Origin: Paraburkholderia lacunae
GTDB taxonomy: Bacteria > Pseudomonadota > Gammaproteobacteria > Burkholderiales > Burkholderiaceae
Assembly (NCBI RefSeq): GCF_003353175.1
Contig: NZ_QHKS01000003.1
Coordinates: 1 to 64,000 of the forward strand
DNA: 64,000 bases
Direction: 5' to 3'
Shown: positions 9,709 through 17,949 of the stretch, piece by piece
How positions within the stretch are numbered: position 1 is the stretch's first letter
Layout of the letters: each line of letters starts with the position of its first letter
Translations under genes and position numbers: made by a program
The notes under the pieces: model-generated
Seen by the model: the letters and a program-made list of their open reading frames with translations, nothing else
Told to the model about the DNA's origin: nothing
Databases searched by the model: none

Positions 9709-10806
9709 ATGAACGTCACCGAATACTACGAAAAAGAACTGCAGACGCGGGGTTATCAATCGGACCCGGCGCAACGCGCGGCGGTCGACCGTCTGCAGCG
9801 GTGCTATGAAGAGTGGGTCGAGTACAAATCGCGCCGCTCGAACGCGTTCAAGAAACTGATCATCCACCCGGATCTGCCGCGCGGCGTGTACATGTGGGGC
9901 GGCGTAGGGCGGGGCAAGAGCTTCCTGATGGACAGCTTCTACATGATCGTGCCGGTGCAGCGCAAAACGCGGCTGCATTTCCACGAGTTCATGCGCGAGG
10001 TGCATCGCGAACTGGAGGAACTGAAAGGCCGGGCCGATCCGCTCGACGAACTCGCGCGCCGTATCGCAAAGCGCTACCGGCTGATCTGTTTCGACGAATT
10101 CCATGTGTCGGATATCGCTGACGCGATGATCCTGTACCGACTGCTCGACAAGCTGTTCGAGAACGGCGTGCAATTCGTGATGACGTCCAATTACGATCCG
10201 GACACGCTGTATCCGGACGGCCTGCATCGCGACCGCATGCTGCCGGCCATCGAACTCATCAAGGCGAAGCTCGACGTGATCAACGTCGATGCGGGTATCG
10301 ACTACCGCCAGCGCACGCTGGCCCAGGTCGAGGTGTATCACTCGCCACTCGGCGCGGCGGCGGACAAGGCCCTGCGCGACGCGTTCTCGCGTCTGGCCGC
10401 GGTGCCCGATGAAAGCCCGATTCTGCACATCGAGAAGCGGGAGTTGAAGGCGCTGCGCAAGGCGGACGGCGTCGTATGGTTCGATTTCGCGACCCTGTGC
10501 GGCGGTCCGCGCTCGCAGAACGACTACCTCGAGCTGGCGAGCCGTTTTCACGCGGTGATCCTCTCCGCCGTGCCGCAGATGTCGGTGCGTATGGCTTCGG
10601 AAGCGCGCCGCTTCACGTGGCTGATCGACGTGTTCTATGACCACAAGGTCAAGCTGCTGATGTCCGCGGCGGTGCCACCCGAACAACTGTACGTCGATGG
10701 ACCGATGGCCAACGAGTTCACGCGCACGGTGTCGCGCATCGTCGAGATGCAATCGAAGGAATATCTCGACGCGCCGCGGCGGATCGTCGACACGTCGCTG
10801 ACCTGA
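9709..10806 (+). CDS. zapE: Cell-division protein ZapE (AFG1-like ATPase)
   Basis: A 365-residue AAA+-type ATPase of the AFG1/ZapE family, which in E. coli acts on FtsZ rings during constriction and under low oxygen. The Walker A GGVGRGKS is at 64-71, Walker B in LICFDEFHVSDIADA about residues 122-136, and a sensor-type MTSNYDPDTLYPDGLHRDR stretch follows, typical of the family. Length fits (about 360-375). No clear ribosome-binding site precedes the ATG, because the lpdA terminator occupies that space; a later start would remove conserved residues. Placement after lpdA is common in Burkholderiales. Confidence 0.93.
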   Translation: MNVTEYYEKELQTRGYQSDPAQRAAVDRLQRCYEEWVEYKSRRSNAFKKLIIHPDLPRGVYMWGGVGRGKSFLMDSFYMIVPVQRKTRLHFHEFMREVHRELEELKGRADPLDELARRIAKRYRLICFDEFHVSDIADAMILYRLLDKLFENGVQFVMTSNYDPDTLYPDGLHRDRMLPAIELIKAKLDVINVDAGIDYRQRTLAQVEVYHSPLGAAADKALRDAFSRLAAVPDESPILHIEKRELKALRKADGVVWFDFATLCGGPRSQNDYLELASRFHAVILSAVPQMSVRMASEARRFTWLIDVFYDHKVKLLMSAAVPPEQLYVDGPMANEFTRTVSRIVEMQSKEYLDAPRRIVDTSLT

Positions 10807-10938
10807 GGGTTCGCCTCATCCGCGCGGCGGCGCTGTTGCGATAGAGCGCGGTCCGCTTGCCAAAGAGGCTGCGTCCAAAGGCGTATTTTCAAGATTCGGA
10901 GTGGTCTTATATTCCGTCCGAAGAGGACTGGGTATCTT

Positions 10939-10960
10939 CTTTGTCATGGTTCTGACAAAG
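10939..10960 (+). promoter_or_regulatory. Hairpin overlapping the ribosome-binding site of the transposase-like gene
   Basis: CTTTGTCA (10939-10946) and TGACAAAG (10953-10960) form an 8-bp stem with a 6-base loop. The right arm contains the first bases of the Shine-Dalgarno sequence AAAGGAG (10957-10963), six bases before the ATG at 10969. Folding would limit ribosome access. Confidence 0.6.
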
Positions 10961-10968
10961 GAGAAACC

Positions 10969-11418
10969 ATGAATCCATACCGTGATATCAATGACGAAGA
11001 ATGGCAACGCGTCGCACCGTTGCTCCCTGAATTGCGTCCGCGCTCCGAACTGCGTGGCCGGCCGTTGGCCAATACTCGCGCGGTGCTCAACGGCGTACTG
11101 TGGGTGATGCATAGCGGCGCGACCTGGTCGGCCATGCCGCGCAAATATCCGTCGTATCAAACCTGCCATCGCCGCTTCAAGGCATGGTACGAGTCCGGCG
11201 TGCTCAAGCGTGTGGTGGATCAATTGTTCGGCGCGGCAAGCGAAGAACTGTGCAGCCTGATGGAAGCGCGCATGCGTACTCAAGTCGGCCCGGAAGAGAA
11301 GAGCGCGCAGGCAGGCTCGACTCCGGGCACAGCCCCCGCGGCGTACGACCCCGTATCGGCCAGACCTGTACCGCCTTCGCCGTTCGCGTATGTGTCGCCC
11401 TTCAAGCACGCGGCATGA
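10969..11418 (+). CDS. Transposase-derived DNA-binding protein (DUF4096-like domain only)
   Basis: The 149-residue product begins with the N-terminal DNA-binding domain of IS5-type transposases (about residues 5-90): DINDEEWQRVAPLLPE, NGVLWVMHSGATWSAMPRKY and CHRRFKAWYESGVLKRV. The catalytic DDE domain that should follow is missing. The rest is a short, proline-rich, different tail (residues 105-149) with a regular stop. It has a strong ribosome-binding site (AAAGGAG) and no flanking terminal inverted repeats or target duplication that I can see. Either it is a decayed insertion sequence, or a transposase domain kept as a regulator. The normal codon use and good translation signal favour the second, but this is inference. 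Confidence 0.75.
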   Translation: MNPYRDINDEEWQRVAPLLPELRPRSELRGRPLANTRAVLNGVLWVMHSGATWSAMPRKYPSYQTCHRRFKAWYESGVLKRVVDQLFGAASEELCSLMEARMRTQVGPEEKSAQAGSTPGTAPAAYDPVSARPVPPSPFAYVSPFKHAA

Positions 11419-11450
11419 CGACGCTAACGAATCGGATCACATCAAGCAAC

Positions 11451-11484
11451 AAAAAAACGGCCGAACGATAGAGATCGTCGGCCG
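11451..11484 (-). terminator. Terminator of the DUF2147 gene
   Basis: CGGCCGAACGAT (11458-11469) pairs with ATCGTCGGCCG (11474-11484), with one bulged A. On the minus strand the stem is followed by seven T (complement of 11451-11457), as expected about 90 bp after the DUF2147 stop. It may also stop plus-strand transcription from the transposase-like gene. Confidence 0.8.
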
Positions 11485-11572
11485 GTTCTTCAGACTCTCT
11501 CCTGACAGCAGTGGCGGCCCGCTGCTGACCCATTCCAGCACGTCAGGCGGACATGCCTGATCTACGCGCGGA

Positions 11573-12058
11573 CTATTGCTGACGTACCCACGTCTGCGAG
11601 CGGCCAAGCAGCGACACGCCGATATAGCCGCGCACCACCAGCTTGTTCCCGCCGTCTTCCAGGTGCATCTTGCACTTGTAGACCTTGCCGTTTTCCGGGT
11701 CGAGAATCTGCCCGTGATCCCAGCCGTCGCCGTCCTTTTTCATATCGTTGATGATCGTCATGCCGAGAATCAATTGATCCTTGCGCTCGTCGGTACATGC
11801 CGCGCAGCGGCGATCCGGCTGGTCGTTCGCGCCCAATCCCTTGATCACTTTGCCGTTGAGCGAGCCGGCGCCGTCCTGGCTGATCTGCACGAGCGCCTTG
11901 GGCTGGCCGGTATGATCGTCGATGGTTTGCCAGGTGCCGACCGGGCTGTCGGCCTGCGCCATCGCGGTCATGGCGCTGGCGAGCAGCACGCCGGCGACGG
12001 CGGCCTGTTTGGCTGTGCGGACCACAATTGCGCGGGCGCGTTGAGTGAATTGCGTCAT
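11573..12058 (-). CDS. DUF2147 family exported protein
   Basis: A 161-residue protein with a Sec signal peptide (hydrophobic AAVAGVLLASAMTAMA, cleavage after about residue 34) and one DUF2147 domain. The domain shows its usual landmarks: GTWQTIDDHTG near its start, NGKVIKGL, CTDERKDQLILGMTII, WDHGQILDPENGKVYKCKM, and LVVRGYIGVSLLGRSQTWVR at the end. The family is periplasmic or surface-exposed and of unknown function. A pair of cysteines (CAACTDE) could form a disulfide. A very strong ribosome-binding site (AAGGAGGAAGAC) precedes the ATG. It lies downstream of the TpsB gene on the same strand, 227 bp away, and has its own terminator, so it may be a separate unit. Confidence 0.88.
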   Translation of the reverse strand: MTQFTQRARAIVVRTAKQAAVAGVLLASAMTAMAQADSPVGTWQTIDDHTGQPKALVQISQDGAGSLNGKVIKGLGANDQPDRRCAACTDERKDQLILGMTIINDMKKDGDGWDHGQILDPENGKVYKCKMHLEDGGNKLVVRGYIGVSLLGRSQTWVRQQ

Positions 12059-12285
12059 GTCTTCCTCCTTGATGAAAATCGGCGCGATCCTGGTCGCGCG
12101 GCCTTATTGGCATCTCGCGCTATCGCTGACGATAGGCGGCCGCGATGCCTCGTGTCGTCTCGCAGGTTTCACTTCGGCTGCGTCGGTCGAAACGCGCGGG
12201 GCGAACAACGTCAGCGCAGAATACGTGAAAGTGCGCGCGCCGTTTGATAGTGGAACCTCTAATCAGAGCGCGGCGCTTTTCGTCG

Positions 12286-13995
12286 TCAGTTCAGCTGGTA
12301 GGAAAACGTCGCGTTGATGCGCGGACTGCGTGACGCGCTTTCCACCGGCGCGTCGCCGACCGCCTTCGCGACCGACAAATCCAGGCTGTAATACTTCGCG
12401 TCCGAAATCCGGAAGCCGAATGCAAGCGACGACAATTTCGACGGCGAAGGCGTACCCGCATGCAGATACACGCGCGCCATGTCGAACGAAATGTACGGTG
12501 TGAAAGTGCGCAGGTAAGTGAAACCAGGCGTGAACGCACGGTTGATTTCGAACATCGCCCCCCAGCCCGAATCCCCCGACGCCTCACCCGGTTGATAGCC
12601 CTGTGCGAAACGTTGCGCGCCGAACGAGATCTGCTCCGATGTCGGCAGCGACACAGCGCTGTACTGACCGGTCAGCGAAACCGCGGTGCCGAGCTTCAGC
12701 GGCCACTCGTTGGTTTGCGAGAAGCTCGCGCCGGTGCGCACAAAAGTGATCGACGCAGGATTGACGACGGGCGAACCGGGAACGTTCGAGTCGCCGGATT
12801 TCGACGCGCCCAGGATATCGAAGGCCTTCGCAATATTCAAACTGGCGCGTCGCGTCTGGCCGGTCTGCACGCTGGCGTAGTGGGCCTGCACTTGCATCAC
12901 CCGCACCTGCGAGCGCAAACCGATCTGCGCGCCGGTCGCATGGTTGTTGTAGCGATCCTCGTCGTGCGATGCGTAGACGGTGGCCGTGCCAATCAAGCTT
13001 TGCGTGTTGCTCAACAGAATTGGATAGGCGAGCGAACCGCTGAGCTTGTCGTTGATTACCGTGCGCTCGATGTAGGACGGCAGCCCGGGGTTGTCGACCG
13101 GATTGCCGCGATAGTGCGACGCGTCGATCTTCGCGATCAGCCCGTTGCTGCCAATCGGCACCGCACCGTGCGCGGCGAGATAGGTGACGTTGTCCCGCCC
13201 TTTCGGCAGCAGTGCGGACACGCTCAGCTGTTCGCCGAGCGCGGTCAGGCCGTTCTCGGTGGCGCTCAGGAGGCCTTGCACGCCGGGATGATTGAAGTCG
13301 ATGCCGGTGCTGACGTTCAGCGGCTTGTGCTCCACGTTCAGCTCGAGCGTGGTGGCGCCGTCGGTGTTTTGCGGCGGTGCCACGTTGGCTGCGACCTTCA
13401 CGCCGGGCAGCAGGCCCAGCACATTGATGTAGCGCTCGAAGGTGACGCGCCGCAACGGCCGGTCGGCCGTAATGTGGTCGGCGATCGCGCGGATCTTGTC
13501 TTCGACGGCCCCCGCCTTGCCCGTCACCTTGACCGCGGATACATAACCCTCGACTACCGTCACGCGCACCACGCCGGCTTCGAAAGTCTGCGCGGGGATG
13601 AACGCGAACGACAGTGCGTAGCCGCGGTCCTGATACAGCCTGGTGACGCCGTTGGCGACCTGAATCAGATCGCCGATCGTGATGTCTTTGCCGACGAGCG
13701 GCGTGAAGCGTTGCGCCACCTCATCGAATGGAATGGACTTGACGCCTTCGACCTGTACGCGCGAAGGCGTCAGATGGCGGGCCAGCAGTTCCTGAAGTTG
13801 CGGGGCTTGCGGCGCCACCTGCAGCGTGACGTTCGGCCCTTTGTCGGGCGTTTTGATCTGCGGCAGCGAATCCATCGGATTGCCGCCGACTGCCGAACCG
13901 CCCGGGCGTGCCTGCGCTTGCGCTTGCCCCTGTAATGCGCTGGCCCAGAGGGCCGCGAGCACGAAGGTCCATTTACTACCGTACCCGAGTTTCAT
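12286..13995 (-). CDS. ShlB/FhaC/HecB-type outer-membrane transporter (TpsB)
   Basis: A 569-residue two-partner-secretion transporter: an outer-membrane beta-barrel that exports a partner protein to the surface. A signal peptide (to about residue 28) is followed by a linker, a ShlB-type POTRA (about 75-155; VQVEGVKSIPFDEVAQRF, VTRLYQDRGYAL, VTVVEGYVSAV), a second POTRA (LGLLPGVKV) and a 16-strand-type barrel from about 215 to the terminal strand INATFSYQL. The loop 6 region reads RFAQGYQPGEASGDSGWG; the arginine of the usual VRGF/Y appears as glutamine. No classical TpsA with a hemagglutinin-type TPS domain lies nearby. Instead, two paralogous low-complexity lipoproteins sit upstream on the same strand. 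The ribosome-binding site is GAGGA. Confidence 0.9.
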   Translation of the reverse strand: MKLGYGSKWTFVLAALWASALQGQAQAQARPGGSAVGGNPMDSLPQIKTPDKGPNVTLQVAPQAPQLQELLARHLTPSRVQVEGVKSIPFDEVAQRFTPLVGKDITIGDLIQVANGVTRLYQDRGYALSFAFIPAQTFEAGVVRVTVVEGYVSAVKVTGKAGAVEDKIRAIADHITADRPLRRVTFERYINVLGLLPGVKVAANVAPPQNTDGATTLELNVEHKPLNVSTGIDFNHPGVQGLLSATENGLTALGEQLSVSALLPKGRDNVTYLAAHGAVPIGSNGLIAKIDASHYRGNPVDNPGLPSYIERTVINDKLSGSLAYPILLSNTQSLIGTATVYASHDEDRYNNHATGAQIGLRSQVRVMQVQAHYASVQTGQTRRASLNIAKAFDILGASKSGDSNVPGSPVVNPASITFVRTGASFSQTNEWPLKLGTAVSLTGQYSAVSLPTSEQISFGAQRFAQGYQPGEASGDSGWGAMFEINRAFTPGFTYLRTFTPYISFDMARVYLHAGTPSPSKLSSLAFGFRISDAKYYSLDLSVAKAVGDAPVESASRSPRINATFSYQLN

Positions 13996-14262
13996 CGGAT
14001 TTTCCTCGTATGCCGTTCTTGTCGTGCGAGCGTGCCGCCTGGCCGGGCTGGTCGCGATCGCTTATGTATGGCTGCACGCATACTGCCATGCTGGTCTGTA
14101 TTACGTCACGTGCCCAGTTGGCTCGAGCGCCGGCTGCGGAACTAGCGACAAAAACGGCGCGCGGAGCACGTGGTGAGGCGGACTGCGTCTGCGCGCTGCG
14201 TCATGTGACCGTTAATGCGAGGACGGCTTATGCGCGCGACATGGGAGAACGACTTATGCGGA

Positions 14263-15639
14263 CTACTTATGGCTTGCCGGCAGTAAGCCACCGAGCAGCG
14301 TCGTGACGCCGTTCGTCGTGCCGCTTGTGCCGCTCGAGCCGCCCGAGCCGCTCGTTGAACCTGCGGCGGAGCTGAGCGTGCCGGTCAACTGGCTAACCAG
14401 TGCGGTCACGGGCGCGAGCAATTGGCCGCTCGCGCTGCTGCTCGACGTGCTGCCGGTGACGCCGGAAAGCGCACTCGTCAGCGACGACAACGGGCTCGTC
14501 GAACTACCCGTGCTGCCCAACGCCGAGGTCAGCGAACTCAGCGGCGTGCCGTTCAGCGTCGACGTCAAACCCGACAGCGGCGTTCCACCCAGCAGCGTCG
14601 ACACCGAGCCGAGCGGATCGTTGCCGAGCCCGAGACTGGCCGCCGTGCCTTGCATCGGTCCGAGCGGGCTGCTGTTGGCGGGCGGCCCGTTGGCGACGTT
14701 CGCCGTCGTGCTGCCGACAAGACTCGTGATCAGGCCGGGAATCGGCATCGTGCCGTTCGGTCCGTTGGGATTGACGAGGCCGCCCGCGTTCGTCACCGTG
14801 CTGCCTAGCGAGCCGACCAGGTTGCCGAGGTCCGCACCGGCCGGGTTCTGCGTCGTGGAGCCGAGTTGCGAACCGGCCGAGCTCAATGCTCCGCCCACTT
14901 GCGCAAGCACGCCGCCGACCGGCGCGCCGAGGCCAGTCTGCGTGCCCACGGCTTGCGTGACGAGTCCTGCGGTCGTCACGAGCGGCGTGATCGCGGTGCT
15001 GATCGGTTGGGTGATCTGTTGCACGGGCGCGGAGCCCAGCACATTGCCCAGCGTCGCGCCGCCGGCGTTCAGCGCTCCCGCGGTGGTCGACAGCGCACTC
15101 GCAAGCGGCGTGGTGAGCGGCGACAGCGGCGCGAGATTGCCTGCGCCCAAACCGCCGACAGCGGTGCTCAAACCTTGCACGACACCGCTCGTCGAACTGA
15201 CCACCGAGCCGAGCCCGGCGACTGTCGTGCCGACCGGGTCGGAGGTCGTGCCGATCTGGCCGACGCCGCTGCTCACCGCGTTGGCCAGCGCGTTCATCGT
15301 GCCGCTGCTGTTCGACACGGCGTTGGCGAGACCTTGCGTGACCTGCGGACTGACGCCCGGGATGGTCTGCGCGGCGATCGTGCTGCCAAGGTCGCTGGTG
15401 GTCTGCGCGGCGGCGGTGCCGACGCCGCTGGTGCCCGACGTCGTGGTGGTGGTCGGGCCGCCGCTGCTCGAATTCGGGCCGCCCGCGCTACCGTTGCTGG
15501 ATGCGCTCGGTGGTGCAGTGACGCCATCGCCGCCACACGCGGCGAGCAGGCCAGCGACCGCAACGGCGAGCAACGGCGCGCGCAACGACGACACCGTCGC
15601 GCATGCCGCATGGAGAGTAAAAAAACGTTGATTGGACAT
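14263..15639 (-). CDS. Large low-complexity lipoprotein, paralogue 1
   Basis: A 458-residue protein made almost entirely of Gly, Ser, Thr, Ala, Val, Leu, Asn and Pro. A lipoprotein signal ends in AGLLAAC (C35). Next comes a Ser/Gly/Thr-rich linker (about 40-80), then a long region of short hydrophobic segments separated by glycines (for example TTVAGLGSVVSSTSGVVQGL, APVQQITQPISTAITPLV, GLGAPVGGVLAQVGGAL). There is no Gly-X-Y periodicity, so it is not collagen-like in the strict sense. Large parts align by eye with the next gene upstream (15808-17289). It has a good ribosome-binding site (GAGGAGC) and lies 267 bp upstream of the TpsB gene. A secreted or surface role is inferred; function is unknown. 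Confidence 0.8.
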   Translation of the reverse strand: MSNQRFFTLHAACATVSSLRAPLLAVAVAGLLAACGGDGVTAPPSASSNGSAGGPNSSSGGPTTTTTSGTSGVGTAAAQTTSDLGSTIAAQTIPGVSPQVTQGLANAVSNSSGTMNALANAVSSGVGQIGTTSDPVGTTVAGLGSVVSSTSGVVQGLSTAVGGLGAGNLAPLSPLTTPLASALSTTAGALNAGGATLGNVLGSAPVQQITQPISTAITPLVTTAGLVTQAVGTQTGLGAPVGGVLAQVGGALSSAGSQLGSTTQNPAGADLGNLVGSLGSTVTNAGGLVNPNGPNGTMPIPGLITSLVGSTTANVANGPPANSSPLGPMQGTAASLGLGNDPLGSVSTLLGGTPLSGLTSTLNGTPLSSLTSALGSTGSSTSPLSSLTSALSGVTGSTSSSSASGQLLAPVTALVSQLTGTLSSAAGSTSGSGGSSGTSGTTNGVTTLLGGLLPASHK

Positions 15640-15741
15640 GTGTGCTCCTCAGTGTCTTCCAGGTGACGCGCACGGTTGTCTCCGCGCGCCGGTGCAACAG
15701 GTGACCGAGCGGCGCGGCTCGGCCCAGGTCGGCTCAGACGG

Positions 15742-15775
15742 AGCCGGCGTGCGGTTGGCGGGCCGCACGCCGGCT
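15742..15775. repeat. Perfect 13-bp hairpin between the two lipoprotein genes
   Basis: AGCCGGCGTGCGG (15742-15754) and CCGCACGCCGGCT (15763-15775) form a perfect stem with an 8-base loop, about 33 bp after the stop of paralogue 2. No T-run follows on either strand. It may set the relative expression of the two lipoproteins. Confidence 0.75.
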
Positions 15776-15807
15776 TGTGCCTCGCGCAATCGTTTCGATG
15801 ACTTCGC

Positions 15808-17289
15808 TCACTTCTTCCCGAGGCCGCCGAGGACACCGCCGACAAGCGACGTTACCGGCGCCAGCAAGTTGTTCGTCGAGCCTTTACCGGCGGAGCCCGA
15901 TAGCGAGACGCCGGCGCCCGGGTTGTTCGAGGCGCTGGTCGTCGTGGTCGCGGCCGTCGGTGTTGCTGCCGCCGTGGTGGTGACGCCGCCGAGCGTGCCG
16001 GTCACGCTAGACAACAAGCCGGTGACCGGAGCAAGAGGGCTGCTGCTGCCGCCGGCTGCGCTGCTCAGACCGCTCGTCACGCTCGAGAGCAGGCCGGTGA
16101 CAGGTGCCAATGGGCTGCCGCCGGCTGTACCGCTGCTCACGCCGCCGAGCACGCTGGTAATCGGCGCGAGCGGGCTGCTGCCGCCGCCGGACGTAGTGCC
16201 GGTGAGACCGCCGAGCACGCCGGTGATCGGTGCGAGCGGGCCGCTGCTGGTACCGCCGGTCAGGCCGCCGAGCGCGGCGGTGAGCGGGGCTAGCGGGGTG
16301 CCGCCCAGCGGGGTGCCGCCTGTACCGCCGGTTAGCAGACCGCCGGCCGACGAGACGACGGTGCCCGTATCGGTGACGGTTTGGCCGAGCGCGGCCGTGA
16401 CGGGGTTGCCGCCGGTTGCGCTCAGCAGGGCGCCGGCCTTGCCGAGTCCGCCGCCGACTGTCGTGAGCAGGTTGCTGACCGGCGCGCCGAGACCGGTGAC
16501 GTTGCCGACCGTCTGCGCGGTTGCCGCGACCATCGACGTGATCGGCGTGATGGCGGTGCTGAGGGTTCGCGTGACCTGTTGGACCGGACCCGTCGAGAGA
16601 GCCGTGGTGAGCGTGCTGCCGCCGTTGGTGACCGCACCACCGAGCGTGCTGACAACGCCGCCAAGTGGTGAGGTGATCGCTGATAGCGGGGCGAGCGGGC
16701 CGCTGCCGAGACTCGTCACCAGGTTGCCTGTATCCGTCACTGCGTTGCCGACATGACCGACCACACCGCCCAGGCTCGACACCGTGGTGCCGATCGCGTC
16801 GCCACCGGTGCCGAGTTGGCCGAGACCTTGCGAGACGCCGTTGCCGAGCGTCGAGACCGCCCCGCCGACTTCCTGGACGATGCCGCCCGCCGCCTGGGTG
16901 GTTTGCGTGCTGACACCAGGCAGGGTTTGTGAGCCGATCACGGTGCCGATGCCCGAGACCGTCGAGCCGACATCACTGACCACGCCGCCGCTGTTGCCCG
17001 CGACAGTGCCAAGCGCATTCGCGACCGCGGTGGAACTGCTTGCCGTTCCCGTGTCGCTCGATCCACTACCTGAGTCGGTGCTGCCGGTGGTGGTGCCGGA
17101 GCCGCCCGAGCCCATCGAACCGCTGCCGCTGCCGGTGGTGGAAAGAGCGTTGCCGGAGCTGCTACCGCTGCTGCCAGTGCCGGAACTCAGGCTTCCGGAG
17201 CCTCCGCAAGCACCAAGAGACAGCATGGTGGCCACGCTTGCCGCAATCAGGGTTGCCCGTATCGTGTTGTTGGTTGTTTGAATTGTCAT
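15808..17289 (-). CDS. Large low-complexity lipoprotein with LAPVT repeats, paralogue 2
   Basis: From the ATG at 17289 (ribosome-binding site GAGGG; an upstream in-frame start adds six residues) the product has 493 residues. A lipoprotein signal ends in MLSLGAC (C28) and a Gly/Ser/Thr-rich linker follows. The central region aligns with the neighbouring paralogue (QTLPGVSTQ against QTIPGVSPQ; GPVQQVTRTLSTAITPI against APVQQITQPISTAITPL). The C-terminal 200 residues hold at least six copies of a unit close to SPLAPVTGLLSSVTSG, spaced 25-35 residues apart, and the protein ends in LLAPVTSLVGGVLGGLGKK. The repeat number is likely to vary between strains. It is the first gene of the minus-strand cluster that ends in the TpsB gene. 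Function unknown. Confidence 0.8.
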   Translation of the reverse strand: MTIQTTNNTIRATLIAASVATMLSLGACGGSGSLSSGTGSSGSSSGNALSTTGSGSGSMGSGGSGTTTGSTDSGSGSSDTGTASSSTAVANALGTVAGNSGGVVSDVGSTVSGIGTVIGSQTLPGVSTQTTQAAGGIVQEVGGAVSTLGNGVSQGLGQLGTGGDAIGTTVSSLGGVVGHVGNAVTDTGNLVTSLGSGPLAPLSAITSPLGGVVSTLGGAVTNGGSTLTTALSTGPVQQVTRTLSTAITPITSMVAATAQTVGNVTGLGAPVSNLLTTVGGGLGKAGALLSATGGNPVTAALGQTVTDTGTVVSSAGGLLTGGTGGTPLGGTPLAPLTAALGGLTGGTSSGPLAPITGVLGGLTGTTSGGGSSPLAPITSVLGGVSSGTAGGSPLAPVTGLLSSVTSGLSSAAGGSSSPLAPVTGLLSSVTGTLGGVTTTAAATPTAATTTTSASNNPGAGVSLSGSAGKGSTNNLLAPVTSLVGGVLGGLGKK

Positions 17290-17338
17290 GCCGCCCTCGC
17301 ATCGCATCTGTTGTTGGATATTGCTGCGTGCCTACCTC

Positions 17339-17354
17339 TGCACGAGGCGTGCCA
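17339..17354 (-). promoter_or_regulatory. Candidate sigma-54 promoter of the lipoprotein/TpsB cluster
   Basis: Read on the minus strand, 17354-17339 is TGGCACGCCTCGTGCA, which has GG-N10-GC spacing and matches TGGCACG of the -24 element and GCA of the -12 element. It lies about 50 bp before the lipoprotein ATG. The same bases form the inverted repeat GCACG-AGG-CGTGC, so a repressor operator is an alternative reading. Confidence 0.45.
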
Positions 17355-17708
17355 TTTCTGCAGAACAATTCAAAATATTTGTCTGAAGAAATGCAAGAGG
17401 CCATATGCAATCGGGCTTTGCGGGGATTCGATGGAGTATTTGCTAAATCAGAAACGCATGGCACGGGTGATTGATTCAACATTTGTGCGGCCTGCGTAAC
17501 GTAACGAGAGGCGCACGCCGTTACGGCGCGTGGGGTAACGCGAATTTTTTTGCGGGGACGAAGAGCGCTTGAAACGTTCTGTTCAAACAAATAATTAGTG
17601 TAGCGAATCTAACCTATGGTTAGTCCTATGTGCTGCAACGCACGGACAGCCGTTAACCTGACTGGGGCCACAGAATGCATACCGAATGAAGTTCGGGTCA
17701 GCGGACAA

Positions 17709-17737
17709 TTGCTTAAATAAGATTGTTACGCTATAAA
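17709..17737 (+). promoter_or_regulatory. Putative sigma-70 promoter of flp
   Basis: TTGCTT (17709-17714), a 17-bp spacer, and TATAAA (17732-17737). Transcription would start near 17745, about 205 nt before the flp ATG. Confidence 0.6.
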
Positions 17738-17949
17738 ACCCGACAGCATCATGGGTTGACGAGGGAGGTGCGTTATCGAACAGACATCCATCAAGCATCC
17801 GTTTTACCGACCCGGCTGCGAGACGGGGTGCTACTGCGGCGCAACAAACGGGGCCGGAAAATGAGAGAGCACGGGTCCTGTGACGCTGAAGACACCGCTA
17901 TCCGATGCGGCGCGTATACAACGAAATAAACGAAGTCCGAGGGTAAAAA

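Larger units (their letters stand above)
17290..17949. other. Divergent regulatory region between the lipoprotein cluster and flp
   Basis: About 660 bp with lower GC than its neighbours and no credible gene. It holds the candidate sigma-54 element facing left, a sigma-70 promoter for flp (17709-17737), and a second TGGCACG block (17459-17465, plus strand) whose -12 half is out of register. A weak GG-N10-GC match lies at 17665-17678. The leader of flp is about 200 nt long. Confidence 0.5.

Noticed and set aside
10807..11570. Intact insertion sequence around the transposase-like gene
   Set aside because: No terminal inverted repeats, no target duplication and no catalytic domain were found.
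14303..15631. A 442-residue open frame on the plus strand
   Set aside because: It is the mirror of the lipoprotein gene on the other strand; its Pro/Val-rich product is the expected antisense reading of Gly/Thr codons.
14263..17289. Collagen-like proteins
   Set aside because: Glycine is frequent but does not recur every third residue, so a collagen triple helix is not supported.
17458..17474. A second sigma-54 promoter facing flp
   Set aside because: The -24 half TGGCACG is perfect, but the -12 half is one base out of register and 480 bp from the flp start.
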